Assembly: GCA_021785095.1 (NCBI GenBank)
Contig: JAJYGM010000047.1
Span: 1 to 14,277 of the forward strand
Source: Actinomycetes bacterium
Lineage (GTDB): Bacteria; Actinomycetota; Acidimicrobiia; Acidimicrobiales; Bog-793
DNA length: 14,277 nt
Direction: 5' to 3'
Within the stretch, counting starts at the first letter, position 1, and every line of letters begins with the position of its first letter. The position numbers and the translations under genes are program-made. Of this stretch, positions 1-6,877 are shown one piece after another. Under the pieces are notes generated by a model. The model searched no databases. It was not told where the DNA came from and saw only the letters and a program-made list of their open reading frames with translations.

Positions 1-282
1 CGGCTCGAGTGTGCCCTGCTCGCGTTCGCCGACCACGGAGTAGGCCGCGAGGACCGATGGCACGATCGTCGGGATGATGAGCATGTACAGGAGAAGAAGC
101 CCGATCCGGGCATCGAACCGGGAGCTGCCGACCGGGACGCTGATGAGGAGGAGTTCGACCACCGGGATGATCAGGAAGAGAAGCGGCAGCATTCCCATGG
201 TGGCGAGGACGAAGCGGTTGCGGCGGTAGTCGCGCAGCTCTTTCTGCACGATCCCCGCGACTCTGGCCCAGCTGAAGCTCAT
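1..282 (-). CDS. ABC-2 type transporter permease, N-terminal part (runs off the left edge)
   Basis: Reading the minus strand from an ATG at 282 gives 94 residues with no stop before the window edge. The protein begins MSFSWARVAGIVQKELRDYR, a typical cytoplasmic lead-in of ABC-2/NatB-like permeases. A strong membrane segment follows at about residues 28-50 and a second at about 60-84, then the VVGEREQGTLEP stretch (83-94), which closely resembles the conserved coupling-helix region of these permeases. The start codon overlaps the TGA of the ATPase gene (ATGA, 279-282), so the two are almost certainly co-translated. The role is inferred: membrane half of an exporter driven by that ATPase, substrate unknown. 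There is no strong Shine-Dalgarno sequence, in keeping with translational coupling. The C-terminal part lies outside the window. Confidence 0.88.
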   Translation of the reverse strand, partial: MSFSWARVAGIVQKELRDYRRNRFVLATMGMLPLLFLIIPVVELLLISVPVGSSRFDARIGLLLLYMLIIPTIVPSVLAAYSVVGEREQGTLEP

Positions 283-1271
283 CGCCGCGTCGCTTCGGCG
301 TCATCGCCGATGAGCTCCATATAGACGTCTTCGAGGGAGTGGCGCGATTCGGTGATCGAGCAGATGTCCGCGCCCGCATGCACGAGGGCGCGGGCCACTG
401 CGGGCGCGACAGCGTCCGGGTCCGACACGGTCAACAGATAGGAGGAGGACTGCCGCGCCTCCCAGCTTTCGAGCCCGGGAACTCCGGTGAGCACGGAAGC
501 TGGATCGGCGAGCTCTGCCCCCAGACGTATTTCGAGGCTTCTCGTGAACAGCTCGGCGCGCAGCTCGTCGGGTCGGCCGACCAGACGCATCGTCGTGTTC
601 AAGATTGCGACGCGGTCACACAGTCGCTCAGCTTCCTCGAGACGATGGGTTGTCAGGAAGATCGTCACGCCGCGGACCCGGAGTGCGGCGATGAGCTCGT
701 GGACCTCCTTGCTCGCGACCGGGTCGAGCCCAGACGTGGGCTCGTCCAAGAACAGCACCGACGGATCGCTGAGCAGCGCCCTGGCCAGGGCCACCCGCTG
801 CCGGAGCCCCTTGGACAGAGAGCGGCAGAGATCGTCGGCCCGGTCGGTCAGGTTGACCGCCTTGAGCGACTGCTCGATGCGCTCCCGCCGGTCGGCCAGC
901 CGGTAGAGACGAGCGAAGCACTCGAGGTTCTCGGCGACGGTGAGGCGTAAGTACAAGCCGGGGAACTCCGGCATGATCGAGATCCGGGACCGTATGGTTT
1001 GCCCGTTCTCGGCGTGCAATTCGATGCCGGCGACCGTCGCCGAGCCCGACGTCGGAGCAAGCAGCGTGCCGAGCGTGCGCACCATGGTCGTCTTTCCGGC
1101 ACCGTTTGGGCCGAGGAAGCCGAAGACCTCGCCGTGGCCAACTTCGAAGGAGACGTCCTCGTAAGCGACGCGCTCGCCGAACCGCCTGGTCAGGTGCTCG
1201 ACGACGAGAGCGGCATCAGGTCTCGCCCCGTCGTGGCTTGATTGGCCCTGGTGGCCGGGCTCCGCGGTCAT
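279..1271 (-). CDS. ABC transporter ATP-binding protein (ABC-2 exporter / CcmA-like family)
   Basis: This 330-residue protein is a cytoplasmic ATPase expected to drive the adjacent permease. The nucleotide-binding domain spans about residues 22-240: Walker A GPNGAGKT (54-61), signature region LSKGLRQR (152-159), Walker B VLFLDEP (172-178) and switch His209. The signature is SKGLRQ rather than SGGQ, and the Q-loop position reads MPEFPGLY, with Glu102 where Gln is usual. Both variants are, to my knowledge, found in part of the ABC-2 ATPase family. The C-terminal about 90 residues form the accessory domain seen in drug and natural-product exporters and end with the SLEDVYMELIGD motif. The gene overlaps its permease by 4 nt and diverges from a TetR-type gene. 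ATG 1271 has no clear Shine-Dalgarno sequence. The substrate cannot be told from sequence. Confidence 0.93.
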   Translation of the reverse strand: MTAEPGHQGQSSHDGARPDAALVVEHLTRRFGERVAYEDVSFEVGHGEVFGFLGPNGAGKTTMVRTLGTLLAPTSGSATVAGIELHAENGQTIRSRISIMPEFPGLYLRLTVAENLECFARLYRLADRRERIEQSLKAVNLTDRADDLCRSLSKGLRQRVALARALLSDPSVLFLDEPTSGLDPVASKEVHELIAALRVRGVTIFLTTHRLEEAERLCDRVAILNTTMRLVGRPDELRAELFTRSLEIRLGAELADPASVLTGVPGLESWEARQSSSYLLTVSDPDAVAPAVARALVHAGADICSITESRHSLEDVYMELIGDDAEATRR

Positions 1272-1399
1272 GAGCGAGCGCGCATGTCAGCGACCTCCGG
1301 TCCGGTCGCGCCGCGATCTCGCACGATCTCAAAATTAGCACGGTACTGACCATCCGTAGTAAAATCTGTCCGGATGTTCAATTTTCGTAGGATCTGATC
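1272..1399. promoter_or_regulatory. Divergent control region between the ABC exporter and the tetR gene, with inverted repeats
   Basis: This 128-bp stretch separates two divergent genes and has an AT-rich core (1331-1390) in otherwise GC-rich DNA. It holds CATCCG (1351-1356) and its inverse CGGATG (1371-1376), nested inside AAAATT (1331-1336) and AATTTT (1380-1385). Such symmetry fits an operator for a dimeric regulator. On the minus strand, TTTACT, then 18 nt, then GCTAAT (covering about 1335-1364) is a possible promoter for the ABC genes, and AGGA at 1389-1392 can serve as the ribosome binding site of tetR. The operator assignment is inference from symmetry and position. Confidence 0.4.
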
Positions 1400-2068
1400 A
1401 TGACCGAGGTCGCGACGGGACCCAAGGGGCGGACGTTCATCGAGAACGCCCGGCGCCAGCAGATCGTCACTGCCGCGATCGACACGATCGCCGAGGTCGG
1501 ATTCGCACAGGCATCCCTCGCTCGCATCGCCGAGCGCATCGGTATCAGCAAGGGCGTCATCAGCTACCACTTCGCCGGCAAAGACGACCTCATCAGGCAG
1601 GTCGTGATCGAGATTATCGAGGCCTCGCGGTCCTACATAATCCCGCGTGTCTTTGCCGAATCGGCGGGACCGGCAAGGCTTCGGGCGTACATCGAGTCGA
1701 ACCTCGCGTTCATGCGCGAGCACCGGAACTCGATGATTGCCATCCTGGATATCGCACGAAACGGTGGCGTGATGGCCGACGGGCGCCGGCGAGTCGACGG
1801 TCGAGATGCCGGCGTTGCAGTTCGCCTCCTCGAAGAGGAGCTCGCGCGCCTCCAGAGTGAAGGGGAGCTCCGTAGGGATTTCGACCCAGGGGTGATGGCC
1901 GTGGCGATCCGGGCAGCCATCGATTCGGTGCCGCACCGGCTTGTCGGTGATCCGGACCTCGATATCGACCACTACTCGAAGGAGCTCGCGACCATCTTCG
2001 ACCTGGCAACGCGCATCGGTCCTGCCCACGTCGAGGGATCACACACGCCCGCTGCGGGCGGGCCATAG
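1400..2068 (+). CDS. TetR/AcrR family transcriptional regulator
   Basis: This 222-residue protein has the usual layout of a TetR repressor. The N-terminal DNA-binding domain spans about residues 15-65, with the helix-turn-helix SLARIAERIGISKGVISYHF (39-58) followed by AGKDDLIRQVV. It matches the family consensus closely, including the Y-H-F that ends the recognition helix and the K-DL after it. The remaining residues (about 66-205) are an alpha-helical ligand-binding and dimerisation domain with no recognisable subfamily signature. The last 17 residues are Gly/Pro-rich and probably disordered. The gene diverges from an ABC exporter ATPase, the classic arrangement for a local repressor that is released when the exported compound binds. 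That pairing is inferred. ATG 1400 is preceded by a modest AGGA at about 7 nt. Confidence 0.93.
   Translation: MTEVATGPKGRTFIENARRQQIVTAAIDTIAEVGFAQASLARIAERIGISKGVISYHFAGKDDLIRQVVIEIIEASRSYIIPRVFAESAGPARLRAYIESNLAFMREHRNSMIAILDIARNGGVMADGRRRVDGRDAGVAVRLLEEELARLQSEGELRRDFDPGVMAVAIRAAIDSVPHRLVGDPDLDIDHYSKELATIFDLATRIGPAHVEGSHTPAAGGP
2046..2060. repeat. Perfect 15-bp GC palindrome at the end of tetR
   Basis: CGCCCGC, T, GCGGGCG forms a perfect inverted repeat at the last codons of tetR. In RNA it could form a short hairpin of 5 bp with a 5-nt loop. There is no T-tract after it, so it is at most a weak terminator for the convergent tetR and permease genes. The remaining 73 bp between the two stops (2069-2141) show no other convincing signal. 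Confidence 0.3.
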
Positions 2069-2141
2069 CGACTGCACGCAGCTCACTACCAAAAGGCTCG
2101 GCGTCACGCTCGTCGGCGCTCGAGCACCCGATCCGCCTCGT

Positions 2142-2903
2142 TCAGGCGACGGCCCTGCGATAGAGGGTGGTTGCCCAGGCGAGGGTGAGCGCGCACAGCG
2201 GGACGAGGACCGCGAAGGCGTGCCACGTGGCGGTGGTGGCGAAGTGGCCGACAGCGAGTCCGCGGGCGGCCTCGACGAGGTAGTAGAGGGGGTCGAGGTG
2301 GCCGATCACCTTCAGCCAGGTCGGGCCGAGCGAGATCGGCAGGAGCACGCCAGCGAGCAGCAACACGGGCAATTGGAGACCCTGGACGACGGCGGCGAAA
2401 CCCTGGATCTCTTTTCTCGTCAACGCCGTGGCCATCGAGAACGCGGCCGAGGTGACCGCGAGCAGGCCGGCGAGGACGGCGAGGACGGCCAGCCCGGCCA
2501 GGTGGACGGAGAACCCGAAGGCGGCGCCGACACCGACGAGCACGACGTCGAAGACGAACATGCCGGCCACCGAGGCAAGTATCGGCCCGAGGAGAAGCGC
2601 CAGGCGGCTCGTGGGGGTGACCCGGAACCGTTCGACCACGCCCGATTGGAGCTCGAAGATGACGTTGAAACCCGGCCCCATCCCGGCCGAGAAGGCGAGC
2701 AGGGCCAAGATGCCGGGCAGGAACTCGTCCATCACCGCTCCGGTCCCCTTGCCGGCGACGCCGGGTAGGCCGCGCAGCAACGGGGTGAACAGCGCGAGGT
2801 AGAGCAGCGGCGTGGCCAGCGAGACGAACAGCCAGGCCGGATTGCGGAGCAGCTGGAGCGCGGAGCGCCAGAACAACAGCCCCGTGTCGCGAAGGGTCTT
2901 CAT
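2142..2903 (-). CDS. ABC-2 type transporter permease (DrrB-like)
   Basis: This 253-residue integral membrane protein has about six hydrophobic segments (roughly 24-44, 62-82, 105-127, 136-160, 172-192 and 229-247). This is the size and topology of DrrB-type permeases of daunorubicin/doxorubicin-like exporters. The ELQSGVVERFRVTPTSR stretch (84-100) between segments 2 and 3 and LDPLYYLVEAARG (203-215) before the last segment are family landmarks. The ATG overlaps the stop of the upstream ATPase gene (ATGA, 2900-2903), so the pair is translationally coupled. It is the last gene of the padR-ATPase-permease operon. Transport of a hydrophobic compound or lipid out of the cell is the family role. 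The actual substrate is unknown. Confidence 0.93.
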   Translation of the reverse strand: MKTLRDTGLLFWRSALQLLRNPAWLFVSLATPLLYLALFTPLLRGLPGVAGKGTGAVMDEFLPGILALLAFSAGMGPGFNVIFELQSGVVERFRVTPTSRLALLLGPILASVAGMFVFDVVLVGVGAAFGFSVHLAGLAVLAVLAGLLAVTSAAFSMATALTRKEIQGFAAVVQGLQLPVLLLAGVLLPISLGPTWLKVIGHLDPLYYLVEAARGLAVGHFATTATWHAFAVLVPLCALTLAWATTLYRRAVA

Positions 2904-4003
2904 GACGGCCTCCCATCGGCCGGTGCTGGTCCGGCGTCCCTAAGTGACCGGCCGGTCTCGGCCAGGAACACGTCATCCAGACTCGCCTCGGCGAGGGTGA
3001 GCGAGGCGACCTCCACTCCCACGGAGTCCAAGGCCCGCAGCACTTCGGGCAGGGCGGCGGAGCCATAGGCCACGTGCAGGCGCAGGACGTCGCCGTCTGC
3101 CGCCACGTCGAGCACGCACGACGCCGCTTGGAGCGCTGTTCGAGCCCGGGGCTCGTCACGGAGTGGCTCTGCCAGCGTGATCGAGACAGTCGCACCCGCG
3201 ACCCTGTGCTTGAGCTCGTCTGGAGTGCCCTCGGTGACGATGCGCCCATGGTCGACGATCACGATCCGGGCGCAGAGCGCGTCGGCCTCGTCGAGGTAGT
3301 GGGTGGTGAGCACGACCGTCGTGCCGGCGTCGGCCAGTCCCCGCACGTGCTCCCACAGGTTTGCCCGGTTCTGGGGGTCGAGCCCAGTGGACGGTTCGTC
3401 CAAGAACAGCACCTCGGGGCGGTGCACGATCCCGAGGGCGACGTCGAGACGCCGGCGCTGGCCGCCGGAGTAGGTCATGGCCCGTCGGTCGGCGAACTCC
3501 GCCAAGTCCAGCAGCTCGAGAAGCTCCTCGACGCGCCGGTTGAGCTCCCGGCGGCCCATGCCGTACAGGGCGCCTTGGAGCGTGAGGTTCTCCCGGCCGC
3601 TCGCCAGGTTGTCGGCCCCGCCAAGTTGGCTCACGTAGCCGATGTGCTGCCGTACCTGCCTTGGCCGCTTGGCTACATCGATGCCGGCCACGATCGCACG
3701 GCCGGCGTCGATCGGCAGCAGGGTGGTGAGCATCCGCATGGTCGTGGTCTTGCCCGCCCCGTTCGGGCCGAGCAGGCCGAATATCTCTCCCGGAGCCACA
3801 TGAAAGCTCAACCCGGCGACCGCCTCCACTCTCCCGCCCCGAGTGGCAAAGCTCTTCTGGAGACCTTCGACCTCGATGGCAGTCGTGGTGCTTGCGACCG
3901 CGGGCGGTGCGGTGTCCGTGGCACCGGAGGATGCGGTGCTTGCGACCGCGGGCGGTGCGGTGTCCGTGGCACCCGTCGGTGCGGGGTTCGGTGCGGCGGT
4001 CAT
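2900..4003 (-). CDS. ABC transporter ATP-binding protein (DrrA-like)
   Basis: I place the start at ATG 4003, not at an upstream in-frame codon (4057), because GGAGG (minus strand, 4012-4008) lies just ahead of it and the ATG shares one base with the padR stop (TGATG). The protein has 367 residues. After a low-complexity Ala/Thr/Pro N-terminal extension (1-42), the ATPase domain shows Walker A GPNGAGKT (79-86), Q-loop Gln126, signature YSGGQ (178-182), Walker B VLFLDEP (198-204) and His235. The C-terminal domain ends with LTLAEASLDDVFLAETGRS (335-353), the DrrA-type motif. All catalytic residues are present, so it should be active. It pairs with the DrrB-like permease, with which it overlaps by 4 nt. 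The N-terminal extension carries an in-frame duplication (3887-3973). Confidence 0.94.
   Translation of the reverse strand: MTAAPNPAPTGATDTAPPAVASTASSGATDTAPPAVASTTTAIEVEGLQKSFATRGGRVEAVAGLSFHVAPGEIFGLLGPNGAGKTTTMRMLTTLLPIDAGRAIVAGIDVAKRPRQVRQHIGYVSQLGGADNLASGRENLTLQGALYGMGRRELNRRVEELLELLDLAEFADRRAMTYSGGQRRRLDVALGIVHRPEVLFLDEPSTGLDPQNRANLWEHVRGLADAGTTVVLTTHYLDEADALCARIVIVDHGRIVTEGTPDELKHRVAGATVSITLAEPLRDEPRARTALQAASCVLDVAADGDVLRLHVAYGSAALPEVLRALDSVGVEVASLTLAEASLDDVFLAETGRSLRDAGPAPADGRPS
3887..3973 (-). repeat. In-frame tandem duplication (39-bp units, 48-bp period) in the DrrA-like gene
   Basis: The 39-bp segment 3887-3925 recurs exactly at 3935-3973, a period of 48 bp or 16 codons. It encodes GATDTAPPAVAST twice in the N-terminal extension ahead of the ATPase core. 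The reading frame is kept. The exact identity between copies suggests a recent slippage or recombination event in a region with little structural constraint. Confidence 0.9.
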
Positions 4004-4677
4004 CACGCCTCCTCGGAGTCGTCGTTTGCCTTGTCGTTGCCAGGTCCCGGTGCCCATGGCGGGGGCAGCGGAACTGGCCCGTCAGGGTCGTCGTGGATCT
4101 GCTGCCACCAGGCGAGGCCGTCGAGCTGTCCGCCGGCGATGTCGGCGAGAAGACGGCGGACGAAGTCGAGCTCGGTCTGGCGCAACGCCACGGCGAATTC
4201 GGCCTCCACCCACAGCAGCCGGGGCAAGCGCGCTTTCTCCACCAGCTCGCGCAACGCCCCGGCTCCGGCCAGCTCGGCCTCGAGGCGCGCGGCGCGCTCT
4301 TCGAGCAGTGAGACCGCCTCGCAGGGCGCGAGCGCGGGGAGGAACGACAGCGCGGCTTCGAGCGCCGGGTACTCCTTAGTGGGCACGGCCACGAGCTCGG
4401 AGAGCCAGTCGTGCATCTCTACCTTGCCGGCATCGGTGATCTGGTAGATGGTGCGCTCGGGCAGGCGCCCGGCCCGCTCGGTCTCGGCTGCCTCGATCAG
4501 CTTGCGGCGCCCGAGGGCGTTGATCACCGCGTACAGCGAGCCGTAGTTCAGCCGGACGCTGTCGTCCTTGTGGCGGGTCCGCAGCGTCTGGGCGACCTCG
4601 TAGGGGTGCATGGGCCGCTCGCCCAGGCAGACCAGCACCGCGAGGGCCAGAGGGTTGGACCTGCGCCTAGCGGGCAC
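4003..4677 (-). CDS. PadR family transcriptional regulator
   Basis: The start is taken as GTG 4677, because AAAGGAG (minus strand, 4690-4684) lies 6 nt upstream. The longer reading from 4731 would begin inside the likely promoter. The 224-residue protein has the PadR winged helix at about residues 8-90: NPLALAVLVCLGERPMHPYE, then the recognition segment LNYGSLYAVINALGRRKLIE and the wing RTIYQITDAGK. A long helical C-terminal domain (about 100-190) for dimerisation follows, then a Pro-rich, acidic tail. The stop overlaps the start of the DrrA-like gene, so this regulator is the first gene of its own exporter operon. PadR proteins next to DrrAB-like pumps typically repress the operon until the toxic substrate binds. 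That role is inferred from context. Confidence 0.93.
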   Translation of the reverse strand: MPARRRSNPLALAVLVCLGERPMHPYEVAQTLRTRHKDDSVRLNYGSLYAVINALGRRKLIEAAETERAGRLPERTIYQITDAGKVEMHDWLSELVAVPTKEYPALEAALSFLPALAPCEAVSLLEERAARLEAELAGAGALRELVEKARLPRLLWVEAEFAVALRQTELDFVRRLLADIAGGQLDGLAWWQQIHDDPDGPVPLPPPWAPGPGNDKANDDSEEA

Positions 4678-4740
4678 CGATCTCTCCTTTACGAATAGGG
4701 GACTCTGAATAGGGTACCTGTTGCATGGCACTCGGTCAAG
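4678..4740 (-). promoter_or_regulatory. Promoter and possible operator of the padR-ABC operon
   Basis: On the minus strand, TTGACC (4739-4734) is followed after 17 nt by TACCCT (4716-4711), a fair sigma-70-like pair, and then by a strong ribosome binding site for GTG 4677. The octamer GAATAGGG (plus-strand reading) occurs at 4693-4700 and again at 4707-4714, exactly 14 bp apart. The second copy overlaps the -10 box. Repeated sites over a promoter of an autoregulated padR operon are a reasonable operator candidate. The promoter is supported by sequence and the operator is inference. Confidence 0.5.
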
Positions 4741-5053
4741 GGCATGAGAGCACCGACCACCCGAACATCAGTCGGACCGAGCATGCAGACTGGCCCCTTC
4801 CATGATCGAGACCGCAACCCGAAGCGATGCTCGCTGGGTCATCGTGCCCGTGGGAAGGAGCAGAGCGGCCTTTTTGTCGAGGACCCGGGCAACATCGGGC
4901 TCGAGCTGCTCCACGACGCCACCGCTGCCGTAGTCGCTTCCAGGCAGTGAGGAGCGAACGTCCTCACGGAGCAGGCGCCCAGCGGTGGTGCTGCCGCTGC
5001 CGGGGTCATCATCTGGCCCGGCCGAAGTATCATCGGCGCTCCGAGGAGGAACG
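4741..5053. other. Gene-poor spacer upstream of the LLM oxidoreductase
   Basis: This 313-bp stretch lies between the padR promoter and the next gene. I see no intact gene in it; short open frames on both strands lack ribosome binding sites and family resemblance. The one recognisable content is a minus-strand protein fragment resembling threonine aldolase (4816-4980, listed separately). Near the right end, TATCAT (5028-5033) could be a -10 box for the LLM gene, without a convincing -35. GAGGAGG (5043-5049) is the strong ribosome binding site that fixes the LLM start at 5054. Confidence 0.6.
4816..4980 (-). pseudogene. Fragment of a threonine-aldolase / beta-eliminating-lyase-like gene
   Basis: The minus-strand translation of this stretch contains SDYGSGGVVEQLEPDVARVL followed by DKKAALLLPTGTMTQRASLRV. 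This matches my recollection of the N-terminal part of PLP-dependent low-specificity threonine aldolase-like proteins, where a YGxGG segment, a helix of the type LExxVAxLLGK and an AALFxPTGTMAQQxALR segment follow in this order. Intact proteins of the family have roughly 300-400 residues. Here the likeness begins abruptly near 4970, has no sensible start, and ends near 4816. The frame then runs into unrelated sequence and a stop at 4768. The PLP-binding Lys and all C-terminal parts are missing. It is best read as a degraded remnant. The family call rests on pattern memory only. Confidence 0.55.
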
Positions 5054-5926
5054 ATGAGATTTGGCTTGCACATACCCGATTTCACCTGGGCCGGCGGGCC
5101 CCCGGTGCTCGGGCGGCGGCTGGCCGAGATTGCCCGGACAGCCGAGAGTGCCGGGTTCGACCGGGTCAGCGTTATGGACCACGTCTGGCAGATCGGTCAC
5201 ATCGGCGCTCCCGAGCAGGAGATGCTGGAGGCCTACACGACGCTCGGCTACCTGGCCGGCTGCACTGAGCGCGTGAAGCTTCTCGCGGTGGTCACCGCCG
5301 TCGTGTACCGCGAGCCCGGACTGCTCGCCAAGGCCGTCTCGACACTCGACGTCGTATCCAACGGCCGGGCGATGCTCGGCATCGGTGCGGCCTGGAACGA
5401 AGACGAGGCCCGCGGACTTGGCTTGCCGTTCCCGTCGACCAAAGAGCGCTTCGAGCGCTTGGAGGAGGCGCTGCAGATATGCCTCCAGATGTGGAGCGAC
5501 GACGACGGAGCTTACGAAGGAAGTCATTACCGCCTGGCCCGCACCCTGAACCGCCCCCAGCCGCTTACCCGGCCACATCCCCCGATCCTGATCGGCGGGT
5601 CCGGCGAGCGCAAGACGCTCCGGTTGGTCGCCCGCTACGCCGACGCGTGCAACCTCTTCGACAGCCCGGAGCTGGCTCACAAGCTCGACGTCCTAAGGCA
5701 GCATTGCGAGCGGGAGAATCGTGACTACGCAACGATCGAGAAGACGGTGCAGACCAGGTTCGACCTCGGCCCGAAGGGGGAACGGGTCAATGAGACTATC
5801 GAGCACCTGCAGGCCCTTGCCGAGCTCGGAATCGAGCTCGCGCACGGCACCCTGCTCGATGTCGGGTCCCTGCGTCCCCTCGAGTTGATGGCCGAACGGG
5901 TGTTGCCCGCGCTCGCAGCCGCGTGA
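5054..5926 (+). CDS. LLM-class (luciferase-like) F420-dependent oxidoreductase
   Basis: ATG 5054 is preceded by GAGGAGG at 4 nt and begins MRFGLHIPDF, the usual first strand of the family, so I prefer it to a GTG 69 nt upstream. The 290-residue protein is a TIM-barrel flavin/F420 oxidoreductase. It shows AEIARTAESAGFDRVSVMDH (24-43), the PGLLAKAVSTLDVVSNGRAM region (88-107) with GIGAAWNEDEA after it, and PHPPILIGGSGERKTLRLVA (174-193), all standard landmarks. The actinobacterial setting and the family resemblance favour F420 over FMN as cofactor, but this is not proven by sequence. Its stop overlaps the start of the next dehydrogenase (GTGA), so both are probably co-translated. Substrate unknown. 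Confidence 0.92.
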   Translation: MRFGLHIPDFTWAGGPPVLGRRLAEIARTAESAGFDRVSVMDHVWQIGHIGAPEQEMLEAYTTLGYLAGCTERVKLLAVVTAVVYREPGLLAKAVSTLDVVSNGRAMLGIGAAWNEDEARGLGLPFPSTKERFERLEEALQICLQMWSDDDGAYEGSHYRLARTLNRPQPLTRPHPPILIGGSGERKTLRLVARYADACNLFDSPELAHKLDVLRQHCERENRDYATIEKTVQTRFDLGPKGERVNETIEHLQALAELGIELAHGTLLDVGSLRPLELMAERVLPALAAA

Positions 5927-6807
5927 GACGCCCGGTCGCACAATCGAGCTCCTCAGGGGGCGGTCCGATCGCGGGAGAGCCCGCGTCGCAGGAGCTTCAT
6001 GGTGTCCGAGTCGTGGTCACCGGAGCCACGAGCGGTCTTGGGGTAGCGATGACCGACGCGCTGCTCGAGGCGGGGGCGAGGGTCGCGATGGCTGCCCGTC
6101 CCGGTGCGCGCCTCGACGACGCGGTCAGGCTCCGGACCCGAAACGGCCTGGATGCTCGGGCGGTGGCCGTCGACGTGAGGGATCCGGCGTCGGTGGACGC
6201 CGCGGCGCAGGATCTGCTTTCCGGCTGGGGAGGCGTGGACGTGGTGGTCAACAACGCCGGCATCGGAATGCGCACAGTCAACCCCCGCTTCTTCGACGAC
6301 CCCCGGCCGTTCTTCGAGGTGACCCCCGAAGGGTTCGCCGACGTGATCGCCACAAACCTGACGGGCTACTTCCTTGTCGCGCGCGCCTTTGCCGCTTGTT
6401 TCGTAGAGCAGAGTCATGGGCGTTACGTGAACATCTCGATGAATCACGAGACGATGCGCCGGCGGGGCTTTGTCCCGTACGGGCCGTCGCGGGCCGGTGC
6501 CGAGTCGCTCAGCGTCATCATGACCGAGGACTTGCGGCCCTACGGCATCACGGTGAACATGCTCCTGCCTGGAGGCGCCACCGACACAGGCATGGTCCCC
6601 GACGACATGCACGAAGACGCTCGGCGCTCGTTGCTCCCTGCGAAGGTCATGGGGCCACCGGTGGTGTTCCTGGCCTCGCCGGAGGCCGAAGGCGTCACCG
6701 GTGAAAGGATCGTCGCCAAGGACTTCGACGCTTGGCTCGGCGAGTTCCGCTCCCGTTCCCAGGCTGCGGCCGGCGCACCACAACCCCCAGAGCCGGCAGT
6801 CGAGTGA
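5923..6807 (+). CDS. Short-chain dehydrogenase/reductase (SDR) with Arg in place of the catalytic Lys
   Basis: The protein starts at GTG 5923, overlapping the LLM stop by 4 nt. No other in-frame start lies ahead of the first Rossmann strand, which begins at residue 28. The 294-residue protein shows the nucleotide-binding motif TGATSGLG (33-40), NNAG (110-113), Asn145 in IATNLTG, and the active-site Ser172 and Tyr186. In the usual YxxxK motif the sequence is YGPSR, so Arg190 replaces the catalytic Lys (codon CGG, two base changes from a Lys codon). After LLPGGATDTGM the C-terminal part is typical, ending with a disordered Ala/Pro tail. It may be a reductase of altered activity or a binding or structural partner. 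An NAD(P)(H)-dependent role beside the LLM oxidoreductase is inferred. Confidence 0.9.
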   Translation: MRRPVAQSSSSGGGPIAGEPASQELHGVRVVVTGATSGLGVAMTDALLEAGARVAMAARPGARLDDAVRLRTRNGLDARAVAVDVRDPASVDAAAQDLLSGWGGVDVVVNNAGIGMRTVNPRFFDDPRPFFEVTPEGFADVIATNLTGYFLVARAFAACFVEQSHGRYVNISMNHETMRRRGFVPYGPSRAGAESLSVIMTEDLRPYGITVNMLLPGGATDTGMVPDDMHEDARRSLLPAKVMGPPVVFLASPEAEGVTGERIVAKDFDAWLGEFRSRSQAAAGAPQPPEPAVE

Positions 6808-6877
6808 CATGCTGTCTGCTCAGGGCCGGCCAGCCGAACCGCAACGAGGCTGGGTAGCCGGCGAAGTCGCCGAGTGG

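Noticed and set aside
1268..2029. A 253-codon minus-strand open frame over tetR
   Set aside because: It is the antisense shadow of the TetR-family gene, which has a complete helix-turn-helix. High GC content commonly leaves such frames open.
3074..4447. A 457-codon plus-strand open frame
   Set aside because: It lies antisense to the DrrA-like ATPase and padR, whose frames carry clear family motifs. Its translation has no recognisable domain and it has no good ribosome binding site.
4003..4731. Longer PadR protein starting at 4731
   Set aside because: The start would lie within the -35/-10 promoter region. GTG 4677 has a strong AAAGGAG site and gives the normal PadR N-terminus.
4744..4950. 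Small plus-strand gene of 68 codons
   Set aside because: It has no ribosome binding site or recognisable motif, and it lies antisense to the threonine-aldolase-like fragment.
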